Positions 17,251 through 26,992 of a DNA stretch of 64,000 nucleotides are shown here, one piece after another (the stretch's first letter is position 1; every line of letters begins with the position of its first letter). A program made the position numbers and the translations under genes. The stretch comes from Eudoraea sp. (GTDB lineage: Bacteria; Bacteroidota; Bacteroidia; Flavobacteriales; Flavobacteriaceae). The notes below the pieces were generated by a model. The model did not search any database. It saw nothing but the letters and a program-made list of their open reading frames with translations, and was not told the DNA's origin. The stretch covers positions 1-64,000 of the forward strand of contig JAHEHU010000002.1 of assembly GCA_024639765.1 (NCBI GenBank), in the 5' to 3' direction.

Positions 17251-18315
17251 ATGAGTAAGGAAAAGACATCCTTGAATTTTGACTTGTTTCAACTGGTACG
17301 CGAGAATGTAAAGGCCATGACACCGTATTCTTCAGCCAGAGATGAGTACGTCTCAGATGGTTCCGAAAAGATCTTTATGGATGCCAATGAAAATCCAAAT
17401 GAAAATGGGGTTAATCGTTACCCCGATCCTCAACAAAGATCCCTTAAAGCAACCTTAGCCGCCATTAAAGGGGTTCAGCAAGACCATATTTTATTGGGAA
17501 ATGGCAGTGATGAAGTACTCGACCTTCTTTTCCGTGCCTTTTGTGAGCCTTCTATGGACAATGTAATTACAGTTCCTCCTACCTATGGCATGTATAGTGT
17601 TTTGGCATCACTTAATGCTATTGAGAACAGGAAGGTATTACTAACCTCCTCTTTTTCACTTAATGTCAATGAGATCCTTGCCAACGTTGATAAGAATACT
17701 AAGATAATCTTTCTGTGTTCTCCTAATAATCCCACAGGGAATTGTATCCCCAGAGATCAGATAAAACGGGTGTTGGAAAATTTTCAGGGCCTGGTGGTTA
17801 TAGATGAGGCCTACGTAGACTTCTCAACCGAAGAAAGCTGGTTGGGAGATCTGTCTGACTATAAAAATCTGGTAGTTACTCAAACCTTGTCCAAGGCGTA
17901 CGGCATGGCAGCTATTAGATTGGGATCTTGTTTTGCATCCAAAGAGATCATTGGTATCTTAAATAAGATAAAACCTCCGTACAATGTGAACGAATTAACG
18001 CAAATCAAGGCAAAAGAAAGGCTTCTTCAAAAAAATGATGTGGAGCAGGAGGTTGCCACAATTGTCAAAGAACGAAAAAGACTTGAAACAGCCCTGGGAT
18101 CTATTCCTTTCGTGAAACATATATACCCAAGTGAGGCTAATTTTATTTTAGCAGTAGTTGATGATGCAGCGAGTCGATATGAGCAATTATTAGAGAAGGG
18201 TATAATAGTGAGAAACCGTTCTGGCCAACCCCTTTGTTTAAATACACTGCGGTTTACAGTGGGAACGCCGGCAGAAAACGATAGTTTGATAAGGGTGCTA
18301 AAAGAAGTAATATGA
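17251..18315 (+). CDS. hisC: Histidinol-phosphate aminotransferase
   Basis: HisC transaminates imidazole-acetol phosphate to histidinol phosphate using PLP. The 354-residue fold-type I aminotransferase shows [16 protein letters not shown] at the N-terminus, [11 protein letters not shown], the CSPNNPTGN motif, the IDEAYVDF Asp-Tyr segment and the PLP lysine in [14 protein letters not shown], with the C-terminal Arg in LRFTVG. Its stop overlaps the hisB start by 4 bp. Confidence 0.96.
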   Translation: MSKEKTSLNFDLFQLVRENVKAMTPYSSARDEYVSDGSEKIFMDANENPNENGVNRYPDPQQRSLKATLAAIKGVQQDHILLGNGSDEVLDLLFRAFCEPSMDNVITVPPTYGMYSVLASLNAIENRKVLLTSSFSLNVNEILANVDKNTKIIFLCSPNNPTGNCIPRDQIKRVLENFQGLVVIDEAYVDFSTEESWLGDLSDYKNLVVTQTLSKAYGMAAIRLGSCFASKEIIGILNKIKPPYNVNELTQIKAKERLLQKNDVEQEVATIVKERKRLETALGSIPFVKHIYPSEANFILAVVDDAASRYEQLLEKGIIVRNRSGQPLCLNTLRFTVGTPAENDSLIRVLKEVI

Positions 18316-19460
18316 AAACAGTTCAGAAAAAAAAGGTATTGTTCATAGACCGGGACGGGACACTCATTAAAGAGCCTGCTGATGAGCAGATAGACTCCTT
18401 CGAAAAACTAATTTTTTATCCGGGTATTTTCACTTATCTGGGCAAAATAGCCAAAGAACTTTCTTATGAATTAGTAATGGTCACCAATCAGGATGGCTTA
18501 GGAACGGAATCATATCCCGAGGATACTTTTTGGCCGGTACATAAATTCATCATGGCCACAATGGAACAAGAAGGGATCGTTTTTGATAAAGTGTTGATAG
18601 ACAAAACATATCCTCACGAAAATGCCGATACGCGGAAACCGGCAACCGGACTACTAACCGATTATTTTTCCGAGGAGTATGATCTGCAAAACTCATATGT
18701 AATAGGGGATAGACTTACCGATATGGAATTGGCTAAGAACCTAGATGCAAAAGGTATATTAATACAAAATAACCTGAACCTCGGTGTCAATGAGATCACT
18801 GTAGATCAAAAAAAAGTAAGATCAGTTATTGCTTTGGAAACGGGATCATGGGAAGCAATCTATCAATATTTAGTTGGCAAAAACAGAATAGCCTCCCATA
18901 CACGAAACACAAAAGAAACGCAAATTACCATCGAATTGAATTTGGATGGGACGGGCATTTCCGATATTTCAACCGGACTTGCATTTTTTGATCATATGCT
19001 AGATCAATTAGCACGTCATGGCCAATTAGACCTTTCTCTTAAGGTGGCTGGTGATCTGGAAGTAGATGAACACCACACTATTGAAGATACCGCTATAGCA
19101 CTTGGAGAGGTTTTTTACGAAGCACTGGGCTCAAAATTAGGAATTGAGCGCTACGGCTTTTGCCTTCCAATGGATGATTGTCTCGCACAAGCAGCCATTG
19201 ATTTTGGTGGTCGAAACTGGTTGGTGTGGGAGGCAGATTTTAAACGTGAAAAGATAGGTGATATGCCTACTGAGATGTTTTTTCATTTTTTCAAATCTTT
19301 TACAGATGGTGCCAAGGCAAATCTCAATATTAAAGCAGAGGGAACCAATGAACACCATAAGATTGAAGCAATATTTAAAGCATTTGCAAAGGCTATTAAA
19401 ATGGCAGTAAAACGAGACCAGGAAAAGATGATCTTGCCTTCTACAAAAGGTATGTTATAA
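18312..19460 (+). CDS. hisB: Bifunctional HisB: histidinol-phosphatase and imidazoleglycerol-phosphate dehydratase
   Basis: The 382-residue protein joins two enzymes. Residues 1-165 are a HAD-type histidinol-phosphate phosphatase with DRDGTL as the nucleophile motif, MVTNQDG and the [13 protein letters not shown] motif. Residues 190-382 are imidazoleglycerol-phosphate dehydratase with metal motifs [14 protein letters not shown] and [16 protein letters not shown] and the [13 protein letters not shown] segment. Such fusion, known in enterobacteria, also occurs in many Bacteroidota. It overlaps hisC by 4 bp. Confidence 0.97.
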   Translation: MKTVQKKKVLFIDRDGTLIKEPADEQIDSFEKLIFYPGIFTYLGKIAKELSYELVMVTNQDGLGTESYPEDTFWPVHKFIMATMEQEGIVFDKVLIDKTYPHENADTRKPATGLLTDYFSEEYDLQNSYVIGDRLTDMELAKNLDAKGILIQNNLNLGVNEITVDQKKVRSVIALETGSWEAIYQYLVGKNRIASHTRNTKETQITIELNLDGTGISDISTGLAFFDHMLDQLARHGQLDLSLKVAGDLEVDEHHTIEDTAIALGEVFYEALGSKLGIERYGFCLPMDDCLAQAAIDFGGRNWLVWEADFKREKIGDMPTEMFFHFFKSFTDGAKANLNIKAEGTNEHHKIEAIFKAFAKAIKMAVKRDQEKMILPSTKGML

Positions 19461-19469
19461 AAGGTGATT

Positions 19470-20051
19470 ATGAAGATCGTGATCATAGACTACGGTGCAG
19501 GAAACATTCAAAGCATTCAATTTGCTTTGCAACGTCTTGGCTATACGGCTACCTTAAGTAGTGATAAAAATACCATACAAGAAGCAGACAAAGTGATTTT
19601 TCCTGGTGTTGGCGAAGCAAGTAGTGCCATGTCTAAATTAAAGGAGAGTGGTCTTGATGTCTTAATTCCCACGCTTACACAACCAGTATTGGGAATTTGT
19701 TTGGGGATGCAGCTAATGTGCAGGTATTCGGAAGAAGGTGACACCTTGGGTCTGGGGATCTTTGATGTAGATGTGTCAAGGTTCACTAACAAGGTAAAAG
19801 TACCTCAAATTGGCTGGAATCAGATCACGAACTTAAAAACACCTCTTTTTAAAGATGTTGCTGAGAAAGAATATATTTATTTGGTTCACAGCTATTATGC
19901 ACCCTTGTGTGAGGAGACCATTGCGGTCTCAGACTATGAACTGTCATATAGCAGTGCCATGTGCAAGGACAATTTCTGGGGAGTGCAGTTTCATCCCGAA
20001 AAAAGCAGTGATGTTGGGGAACGTATTTTAAAGAATTTTGTAACCCTGTGA
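19470..20051 (+). CDS. hisH: Imidazole glycerol phosphate synthase, glutaminase subunit
   Basis: HisH hydrolyses glutamine and passes ammonia to HisF. The protein has the class I glutaminase triad: nucleophile Cys in [10 protein letters not shown], and the His-Glu pair in [24 protein letters not shown] is the normal N-terminus. An in-frame GTG at 19464 would add two residues, but the ATG at 19470 gives the canonical start and is preferred. It lies 9 bp after hisB. Confidence 0.96.
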   Translation: MKIVIIDYGAGNIQSIQFALQRLGYTATLSSDKNTIQEADKVIFPGVGEASSAMSKLKESGLDVLIPTLTQPVLGICLGMQLMCRYSEEGDTLGLGIFDVDVSRFTNKVKVPQIGWNQITNLKTPLFKDVAEKEYIYLVHSYYAPLCEETIAVSDYELSYSSAMCKDNFWGVQFHPEKSSDVGERILKNFVTL

Positions 20052-20070
20052 ACTTAAGAGAAAACCAGTA

Positions 20071-20808
20071 ATGAGGATCATACCGGCCATAGATATTATT
20101 GAAGGGAGTTGTGTTCGGCTATCCAAGGGGGACTACACCACAAAAAAGGTATATAATGAGGACCCGTTGGAAGTTGCCAAAACGTTTGAGGCACATGGTA
20201 TTGAGCACCTGCATTTGGTAGATCTTGATGGTGCCAAGTCTAAACATATAGTGAATTACAAGATCCTGGAACAAATTGCCTCCAAAACATCATTAAAGAT
20301 CGATTTTGGCGGCGGTTTAAAATCAGACGAGGACCTGCGTATTGCCTTCAATTCTGGTGCAAATCAAATCACAGGAGGTAGCATTGCAGTGAAAGACCGT
20401 GAAACCTTCCTTGGGTGGTTATCTCGTTTTGGTACAGAGAAGATCATTTTAGGAGCTGATGCAATGGATGAAAAGATAGCCGTTTCAGGATGGCAGGAGT
20501 CCTCTACAGAGGAGTTGATCCCATTTATACAACGCTATCAGAAAGAAGGAATTAAATACGTTATTTGTACAGACATCAGTAAGGATGGAATGCTTCAAGG
20601 CCCTTCGGTAGTTCTTTATAAAAAAATCTTACAAAAAACAGCTAATCACTCAACTGCCATACGTCTTGTTGCCAGCGGAGGTATTGCAAAATATGAGGAT
20701 TTGAATATTTTGAAGGAGCTTGGATGTGAAGGAGCCATAATTGGCAAGGCCATTTATGAGAACAGAATTAGTTTAAAACAACTCGAAGGATTTATTATAA
20801 AATCATGA
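20071..20808 (+). CDS. hisA: ProFAR isomerase
   Basis: HisA isomerises ProFAR to PRFAR in the fourth step of histidine synthesis. The 245-residue TIM barrel shows the N-terminal Asp in [34 protein letters not shown], the second catalytic Asp in [17 protein letters not shown] and the phosphate-binding [12 protein letters not shown] with [10 protein letters not shown]. Its stop overlaps the DinB-like gene by 4 bp (ATGA). Confidence 0.97.
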   Translation: MRIIPAIDIIEGSCVRLSKGDYTTKKVYNEDPLEVAKTFEAHGIEHLHLVDLDGAKSKHIVNYKILEQIASKTSLKIDFGGGLKSDEDLRIAFNSGANQITGGSIAVKDRETFLGWLSRFGTEKIILGADAMDEKIAVSGWQESSTEELIPFIQRYQKEGIKYVICTDISKDGMLQGPSVVLYKKILQKTANHSTAIRLVASGGIAKYEDLNILKELGCEGAIIGKAIYENRISLKQLEGFIIKS

Positions 20809-21326
20809 ATGAGAACAGATCGGATCTGGCCATAGATTTTATGGATAATGCCATTTACAGAATGGAAGAAAGCCTCAGGATGATAGCCAAAAGTACGGCC
20901 ATCTTAACTGAGGAAGAACTATGGAAAAAACCAAATGATGCCTCCAATAGTATTGGAACTATAGTTATACATCTGAAAGGGAATATCACACAGTATATTC
21001 TTTCCGGTTTGGGGGCTAAGGAAGACCTTAGACAACGCGATTTAGAATTTTCCGTTTCGTATAACTATAGTGCAAAAGAACTAAACCAACAGTTACGGAA
21101 GCTTTTGGATGAAGTTAAAATTGTTCTGCATGATTTAAACGCAAATGAATTGACCAAAACCTATTATGTTCAGGGATTTAAATTAAGTGGTCTGGGTATC
21201 ATACTGCATGTAGTGGAACACTTGTCTTATCATACGGGTCAGATCGCCTTTTGGATTAAGGTAATGAAGAACAAAGACCTGGGCTTTTACGAAGGCTTGG
21301 ATCTGAATACTAAAAATGAGAACTAA
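20805..21326 (+). CDS. DinB/DUF1572-like metal-binding protein inside the his operon
   Basis: A 173-residue four-helix-bundle protein of the DinB/DUF1572 type. The likely metal triad is visible: a His in [11 protein letters not shown] and the two of [15 protein letters not shown] (HxxxH). DinB relatives include thiol-dependent transferases using bacillithiol or mycothiol, but the role of this subgroup is unknown to me. It is coupled on both sides: it overlaps hisA by 4 bp and its stop abuts the hisF ATG. Placement suggests co-expression with histidine genes rather than a needed pathway step, since the pathway is complete without it. Confidence 0.85.
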   Translation: MNENRSDLAIDFMDNAIYRMEESLRMIAKSTAILTEEELWKKPNDASNSIGTIVIHLKGNITQYILSGLGAKEDLRQRDLEFSVSYNYSAKELNQQLRKLLDEVKIVLHDLNANELTKTYYVQGFKLSGLGIILHVVEHLSYHTGQIAFWIKVMKNKDLGFYEGLDLNTKNEN

Positions 21327-22082
21327 ATGCTGACCAAAAGGATCATTCCTTGCCTCGATATTAAGAATGGACGCACGGTAAAGGGAATTAACTTTGTGGA
21401 TCTCCGCGATGCCGGAGACCCTGTTGAATTGGCGCAGCGTTATGCCAAAGAAGGAGCTGATGAACTTGTATTTCTTGACATCTCTGCTACCGAAGAAGAA
21501 CGTAAGACCCTTGCCGATTTGGTTAAAAGGGTCGCTGAAAAAGTAAACATTCCATTTACAGTGGGCGGTGGTATTTCTTCCGTTGAAGATGTGAGTAAAT
21601 TGCTACACAATGGGGCAGACAAGATCTCTATAAATTCATCGGCCGTTAAGAATCCGGAACTGATAAATGACTTGGTTGCAAAATTTGGCTCACAATGTAT
21701 CGTGGTAGCTATTGATGCCAAAAGAGTGAATAAGACATGGAAAGTGCATTTGGTTGGGGGAAAGGTACCTACAGATATTGATCTATTCGAATGGGCCAAA
21801 GAAGTGGAGGAAAGGGGAGCAGGAGAGATCCTTTTTACTTCCATGGACCATGACGGAACTAAGAATGGATTTGCCAATGAAGCACTTGCCCAATTATCCG
21901 AGACCTTAAACATCCCTATTATTGCTTCCGGTGGCGCGGGGAATATGGAGCATTTTGCGGACACCTTTTCGTTGGGAAAGGCAGACGCTGCATTGGCTGC
22001 CAGTGTTTTCCATTTTAAAGAAATTGAGATCCTGGACCTGAAGAATTTTCTAATGGAACGGAATATCCCCATGCGGGTGTAA
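21327..22082 (+). CDS. hisF: Imidazole glycerol phosphate synthase, cyclase subunit
   Basis: HisF uses ammonia from HisH to turn PRFAR into imidazole-glycerol phosphate and AICAR. The 251-residue TIM barrel has the catalytic Asp in [16 protein letters not shown] near residue 11, [21 protein letters not shown], the second catalytic Asp in VVAIDAKRV, and the phosphate loops [12 protein letters not shown] and [10 protein letters not shown]. Its ATG directly follows the stop of the DinB-like gene. Confidence 0.97.
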   Translation: MLTKRIIPCLDIKNGRTVKGINFVDLRDAGDPVELAQRYAKEGADELVFLDISATEEERKTLADLVKRVAEKVNIPFTVGGGISSVEDVSKLLHNGADKISINSSAVKNPELINDLVAKFGSQCIVVAIDAKRVNKTWKVHLVGGKVPTDIDLFEWAKEVEERGAGEILFTSMDHDGTKNGFANEALAQLSETLNIPIIASGGAGNMEHFADTFSLGKADAALAASVFHFKEIEILDLKNFLMERNIPMRV

Positions 22083-22111
22083 AAAGTTATCACATCAATA
22101 AAAAGCTAAAA

Positions 22112-22708
22112 ATGAAAGTAGATTTTAATAAAAATAACGACGGACTTGTGCCGGCTATCATTCAAGACGCCCAAACAAAGAATATTCTGATGCTAGGCTA
22201 TATGAATCAGGAAGCACTGAACAGCACATTAGATACAGGGAAGGTCACTTTTTACAGCAGGACTAAAAAACGACTTTGGACCAAAGGAGAAGAAAGCGGC
22301 CACTTTCTAACTGTTAGAGAAATAAAGGTAGATTGTGATCAGGATACCTTACTTGTATCCGTAATTCCTGAGGGTCCTACCTGTCACAAGGGATCCGACA
22401 CTTGCTGGAATACTGAGAACAGCGCATCCTATGGTTTTTTGACGGAGTTGGAAAGTGTTATAGCCAATAGGCAACGTAATGCCACTTCTGAAAAGAGTTA
22501 TGTGGCGTCACTTTTTGAAAAAGGGATCAATAAAATAGCACAGAAAGTAGGAGAGGAGGCTGTAGAAGTGGTAATTGAAGCTAAGGATTCTAATGAGGAA
22601 CGTTTCCTCAACGAGGGAGCCGACCTGCTTTTTCATTATCTGATCTTATTACGAGCCAAAGGAGTTAGCCTTGAAGATGTGGTCAAAGTTTTAGAGGAGC
22701 GCCATTGA
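22112..22708 (+). CDS. hisIE: Bifunctional phosphoribosyl-AMP cyclohydrolase / phosphoribosyl-ATP pyrophosphatase
   Basis: The 198-residue protein joins HisI (residues 1-105) and HisE (about 115-198), which act in steps two and three of histidine synthesis. The cyclohydrolase part has RTKKRLWTKGEESGH, the metal-binding DCDQDTLL and GPTCHKGSDTCW. The pyrophosphatase part has the MazG-like helices KIAQKVGEEAVEVVIEA with the acidic metal site. It is the last gene of the his operon; no hairpin terminator was seen before the convergent DUF1853 gene. Confidence 0.96.
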   Translation: MKVDFNKNNDGLVPAIIQDAQTKNILMLGYMNQEALNSTLDTGKVTFYSRTKKRLWTKGEESGHFLTVREIKVDCDQDTLLVSVIPEGPTCHKGSDTCWNTENSASYGFLTELESVIANRQRNATSEKSYVASLFEKGINKIAQKVGEEAVEVVIEAKDSNEERFLNEGADLLFHYLILLRAKGVSLEDVVKVLEERH

Positions 22709-22741
22709 TCCTTTTTTATGGTTTTTTAGTTGGCACAATAA

Positions 22742-23557
22742 TTACCACCAAACAACAAATAATTTTTCAAAAACCGACACTGTCTTTTTCATCCAAACCA
22801 GGGGTGATCGCTTGTTAGAGAGCAAGGTATTTAATTCTATTAAAACTTCATTATAGGACATCCAAGATACTGTATTACAAGGCATTAATATCCATTCATC
22901 TTTAGAAGGTAAATAGTATTCATAGCCCAGGAAATCAGACGAGGTAAAGGTATCTAAAGAAATCCAGAACCCCGCAAAACAATTAGTGTTCAAGGGATTT
23001 ATAGATATCTTTGAACGCTTGTAGGGTGTAAATAATTGAGCTTTAAAACAAGCTTCTTGCTTTATGTTTTCTGTTCCAATATCAAGCTTTGAAAGTTGTT
23101 CTTTTCCTTCCGCGGTAAATGGAATTTTGAATTGCGTATTTTTTAGTTTCTCCAATTTAGAAAAGAATGTATCATTTCTATTGGGCCCTATCAATTGATA
23201 GACTGGTTCACCGAGGGTGGGATCTATTAAATAAAACTTATAGGTCAATTCTAAATGAAGTATTTGGTTATCTCTATTATCCCTTAAAAGGAAGTCCATT
23301 TCCCCAATGGTCCTATTATCTCTTTTAATAGGGATATTGTGTGCCAGGAGTTCGTAGTATACCTGACCTTTTAGACAATTTTTAAAAAGATGCTCCATTT
23401 TATGCCCCAATCGCAACTTCTCAGGGATGTTAATTTCCAGAACAGCTTTAGGATCGATCTCCGGAAATACAAATTGTTTTATTTCAAATTGCCTTTCAAT
23501 CCATAGTGGTGCCGTGGTAATAAAAGCTTCTAAAAATTTTGAGGTAAGTGTGACCAT
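22742..23557 (-). CDS. DUF1853 family protein
   Basis: A protein of about 271 residues resembling DUF1853. The conserved core is visible as RLGHKMEHLFKNCL, then RTIGEMDFLLRD and LHLELTYKFYL; the spaced E/D, E.D and E.K residues recall a PD-(D/E)XK nuclease fold, but catalytic activity is not shown. The open frame could begin at 23635, yet that start would overlap the divergent VWA gene; the Met at 23557 begins a plausible N-terminus and leaves 77 bp for promoters. It is convergent with hisIE. Function unknown. Confidence 0.78.
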   Translation of the reverse strand: MVTLTSKFLEAFITTAPLWIERQFEIKQFVFPEIDPKAVLEINIPEKLRLGHKMEHLFKNCLKGQVYYELLAHNIPIKRDNRTIGEMDFLLRDNRDNQILHLELTYKFYLIDPTLGEPVYQLIGPNRNDTFFSKLEKLKNTQFKIPFTAEGKEQLSKLDIGTENIKQEACFKAQLFTPYKRSKISINPLNTNCFAGFWISLDTFTSSDFLGYEYYLPSKDEWILMPCNTVSWMSYNEVLIELNTLLSNKRSPLVWMKKTVSVFEKLFVVWW

Positions 23558-23634
23558 TGAAACGAAAATAACGCAAACCGTTAAGGTTTCTTTAAAACAT
23601 CCATGCATTTTATGAAATATAGTATTTTTATACA

Positions 23635-24780
23635 ATGGCTATGAAAACAAGAACAGGCTTTCGTTTTACTACCTATACCGCTCCGGATCAAACTCCGTTT
23701 GAAAAACTTTTTGAGATTTTTCAGGAATTGATCACGCATACTTCCGGTGATGTAGATGAAGCCCTGGATTGGCTTCGTGAACTAGATAAAGAATACGATC
23801 TTACAGACGAGGACTATACTATTGACGACTTTATAGAAGATCTAAAAGCGAAGGGATATTTACGAGAAGAGATTGAACAGGGTGATGGGGGAGAAGGGAA
23901 AGGAGATCCCGGAGAGGGATCTTTATCTATTACCGCTAAAATGGAACGTATCATAAGGCAACGGGCCCTCGATCAGATCTTTGGTAAGATAAAACGCAGT
24001 GGTTCAGGGAACCATAGAACCGGTAAATCCGGGCATGGAGATGAACATACAGGAGATTTCAGGGAGTATCGTTACGGAGATTCTTTAGATAGGATCTCCA
24101 TGACCGAGAGCCTTAAGAACGCGCAGGTAAATCACGGGCTGGATGGCTTCTCCCTTACTGAGGATGACCTGGTTGTAGAAGATACACATCATAAGGCTCA
24201 AATGAGTACCGTACTTATGATAGACATCAGTCACAGTATGATCTTGTATGGGGAAGATAGAATTACACCGGCAAAAAAGGTGGCCATGGCACTGGCGGAA
24301 CTAATAACTACAAGATATCCAAAAGACACCCTGGACATACTTGTTTTTGGAAACGATGCCTGGCCTATACCGATCAAAGACCTTCCCTACCTGAAAGTTG
24401 GGCCCTACCACACCAACACCGTAGCCGGGTTGCAGTTGGCTATGGATATGTTGCGCAGAAAAAAGAATACCAACAAACAGATCTTTATGATCACTGATGG
24501 AAAGCCCAGTTGCCTGCGATTGCCAGATGGTAATTACTATAAAAACAGTGTTGGATTAGACGATTACATTGTGGAAAAATGTTACAATATGGCCAGGCAA
24601 GCACGCAAATTACATATCCCTATTACTACCTTTATGATTGCTCAAGACCCTTATTTAATGCAGTTTGTTCGGCATTTCACAGAGGCGAATAAAGGGAAGG
24701 CACTGTTTACAGGCTTACAAGGCTTGGGAGAAATGATCTTCGAGGATTATGAACAGAACAGACGAAAGAGATTAAAATAA
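23635..24780 (+). CDS. VWA-domain protein paired with an AAA+ ATPase
   Basis: A 381-residue soluble protein. Residues 1-100 are acidic and helical, with a glycine- and glutamate-rich linker; a von Willebrand A domain spans about 195-370 with the metal-site motif MIDISHSM, a Thr in TNTVAGLQLAMDML and the Asp in ITDGKPS. This resembles the CoxE/MoxR-associated VWA group. It is followed within 35 bp by a MoxR/ChlI-like ATPase gene, the common arrangement in which the ATPase and VWA protein together remodel or insert cofactors into a target. No obvious target gene is adjacent. Confidence 0.85.
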   Translation: MAMKTRTGFRFTTYTAPDQTPFEKLFEIFQELITHTSGDVDEALDWLRELDKEYDLTDEDYTIDDFIEDLKAKGYLREEIEQGDGGEGKGDPGEGSLSITAKMERIIRQRALDQIFGKIKRSGSGNHRTGKSGHGDEHTGDFREYRYGDSLDRISMTESLKNAQVNHGLDGFSLTEDDLVVEDTHHKAQMSTVLMIDISHSMILYGEDRITPAKKVAMALAELITTRYPKDTLDILVFGNDAWPIPIKDLPYLKVGPYHTNTVAGLQLAMDMLRRKKNTNKQIFMITDGKPSCLRLPDGNYYKNSVGLDDYIVEKCYNMARQARKLHIPITTFMIAQDPYLMQFVRHFTEANKGKALFTGLQGLGEMIFEDYEQNRRKRLK

Positions 24781-24814
24781 AATTGCTATACACTAAAGAA
24801 AACATCAATTGTAC

Positions 24815-26284
24815 ATGAAATTAGACCACAAGAAAATAAAAACGCTAGGTGCTTTAAAAGCGGCCGGATATACGTCTATTGGAATTAAAGATGAGTTACG
24901 GAATAATTTAAGGCAAAGGATCAAAGAAGGGAAAGATTCTTTTACGGGTGTATGGGGGTATGAAGACTCTGTGATCCCGGAATTAGAGCGAGCCATTCTC
25001 TCGCGGCATAACATTAACCTATTGGGCCTCAGGGGGCAAGCTAAAACTCGTTTGGCAAGACTAATGGTTCATTTATTGGATGAATATATTCCCGTGGTGG
25101 AAGGATCTGAGATCAATGATGATCCCCTGAAACCGATCAGCAGATATAGCAGGCAACTTATTCAGGAAAAGGGAGATGATACACCCATCTCATGGGTGCA
25201 CAGGGATGAACGATTCTATGAAAAACTGGCAACACCAGATGTTACGGTGGCCGATCTTATAGGTGATGTGGACCCAATAAAGGCTGCAAATTTAAAATTA
25301 TCGTATGCAGATGACAGGGTGATCCATTTTGGAATGATCCCCAGGGCTAACCGCTGTATTTTTGTGATCAATGAACTTCCGGACCTGCAAGCCCGCATAC
25401 AGGTTTCTTTGTTTAATATTTTACAGGAAGGTGATATTCAGATCAGGGGCTTTAAATTACGCTTGCCACTAGATATTCAATTTGTGTTCACCGCAAATCC
25501 TGAGGATTATACAAACCGCGGAAGCATTGTAACGCCACTTAAGGATCGAATAGGGTCTCAAATACTGACCCACTATCCCAAGGAGATAGGTACAGCGAGA
25601 AAGATTACCGCACAGGAAGCCATGCTGGATGAGCGCCAAACCAATACTGTTTATGTTCCCAATTTGGCCAAGGACCTCCTGGAACAAATTAGTTTTGAGG
25701 CCCGAATCAGTGAATTTGTAGATGCCAAAAGTGGCGTAAGTGCGCGTACCAGTATAACAGCTTATGAAAATCTTTTAAGTACTGCAGAACGAAGAGCGCT
25801 TTCGCAGGGCATTGAAAAGACCAGTGTTCGCCTCTCAGATTTTATGGGTGTTATACCGGCAATCACCGGAAAAATAGAATTGGTGTATGAAGGGGAACAA
25901 GAGGGTGCAGACGCAGTGGCGCTAATGTTGATAGATGACGCTATAAAAAGTCTCTTTCCAAATTATTTCCCTGCTATTTTAAAATTGGAGCAGAAAGACA
26001 TGGAAGGCCCTTATGATGATCTTATTCTATGGTTCTTTGATAGGGAAGGCATTGAATTGTTAGATGACCAGACAGACGCAGAATATCGAAAAGCGCTAGA
26101 CAGTATTCCTCCATTGCAAGAATTGATTAGCAAGCATCAACCCAAGGTATCCAAAAGCGATTCTTATTTTTTTAAGGAATTTCTGCTTTGGGGATTGGTA
26201 GTGAATAAGAAGCTGAGTAAACACAGATATACCAAAGGTTATAAGCTCAAGGATCTATATGGTGGGTTTATCAGTAAACTCTAG
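24815..26284 (+). CDS. ChlI/MoxR-like AAA+ ATPase
   Basis: A 489-residue AAA+ ATPase related to the magnesium-chelatase subunit I and MoxR group. The P-loop is GLRGQAKTRLARL, the Walker B region is CIFVINELPDL, sensor 1 is FTANPEDYTNRG and the arginine-finger region is TPLKDRIGSQI. The Walker A lacks the usual last Gly (GxxGxAKT), which I believe is normal in this subgroup. A TTG six bases upstream (24809) is an alternative start; the ATG is preferred. It pairs with the preceding VWA gene and ends with a strong terminator, which makes the two a unit. Confidence 0.87.
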   Translation: MKLDHKKIKTLGALKAAGYTSIGIKDELRNNLRQRIKEGKDSFTGVWGYEDSVIPELERAILSRHNINLLGLRGQAKTRLARLMVHLLDEYIPVVEGSEINDDPLKPISRYSRQLIQEKGDDTPISWVHRDERFYEKLATPDVTVADLIGDVDPIKAANLKLSYADDRVIHFGMIPRANRCIFVINELPDLQARIQVSLFNILQEGDIQIRGFKLRLPLDIQFVFTANPEDYTNRGSIVTPLKDRIGSQILTHYPKEIGTARKITAQEAMLDERQTNTVYVPNLAKDLLEQISFEARISEFVDAKSGVSARTSITAYENLLSTAERRALSQGIEKTSVRLSDFMGVIPAITGKIELVYEGEQEGADAVALMLIDDAIKSLFPNYFPAILKLEQKDMEGPYDDLILWFFDREGIELLDDQTDAEYRKALDSIPPLQELISKHQPKVSKSDSYFFKEFLLWGLVVNKKLSKHRYTKGYKLKDLYGGFISKL

Positions 26285-26290
26285 AAAAAC

Positions 26291-26317
26291 AAACCCCGCT
26301 ACTAGCGGGGTTTTTTT
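26291..26317 (+). terminator. Intrinsic terminator after the VWA/AAA+ pair
   Basis: AACCCCGCT and AGCGGGGTT pair perfectly over 9 bp with a 3-base loop, followed by seven T. It starts 7 bp after the ATPase gene stop. Confidence 0.92.
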
Positions 26318-26362
26318 GTGCTGCCATAGCACATAGGTCTCATGTTTATTTCATGAGGCTTA

Positions 26363-26827
26363 TTATTTATGAACCCTATCGAAACGATATGGGCCAATTC
26401 GTTCTCTTCTATGTTTAAATGTAGCAAAGGTTATGATCATTAAAATGAATTGAAGGCTTAGAATGAAAAGTCCGACCGGTAAAAAAGTAGGAGGGAGCAC
26501 AACATCTGGATACTCAAAATAGCTTAGCAGTATATAAGAGGTTTCCATTATTTTAAACAGGTACACTAAAAAGATAGCGTACATGATGTATTCCAAATTG
26601 CGGGTTATGTTCATATGCAGGTGAGGTTCTTTCTCTAGTTGTCGCAACGCATTTAAAAACCAGACATGGATGATCATAAGCAGTGTAAATATGTAATTGT
26701 CCACTTTCAGAAAGTAGAATTTGTTGGTGTAAAGTCCGTAGAAACTGAAAAATATCAATAACGGTAGAATACTGAAGGAAAGTATAAAGCACTTTTTCCA
26801 TGTGATAAGTTGTAAAAGGTGCTTCAT
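26363..26827 (-). CDS. Small four-helix membrane protein
   Basis: A 154-residue protein with four hydrophobic segments (about 12-32, 42-60, 78-98 and 115-137), short charged loops and a basic C-terminus. I do not recognise a family. It lies between the terminator of the VWA/AAA+ pair and a DUF418 gene on the same strand, with a 165-bp gap. Likely inner membrane; function unknown. Confidence 0.7.
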   Translation of the reverse strand: MKHLLQLITWKKCFILSFSILPLLIFFSFYGLYTNKFYFLKVDNYIFTLLMIIHVWFLNALRQLEKEPHLHMNITRNLEYIMYAIFLVYLFKIMETSYILLSYFEYPDVVLPPTFLPVGLFILSLQFILMIITFATFKHRRERIGPYRFDRVHK

Positions 26828-26992
26828 AAATTTGCTGACTTGGGATTAATTTGATTTGTCGAAATAAGAACGAGTAGTATAAGACCTTTATTTCAATCAA
26901 TTCGGTGAACGGTAAGGAATGTTGAGTATGCTATAAAAAGTGTGGTGAATGCCCTATGTTGCCCTATCAAGGTTTAAGAAAAGATTTCCTTA

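Noticed and set aside
21440-22093. 217-codon antisense frame over hisF
   Set aside because: hisF is unmistakable; the antisense frame is a by-product of its codon use.
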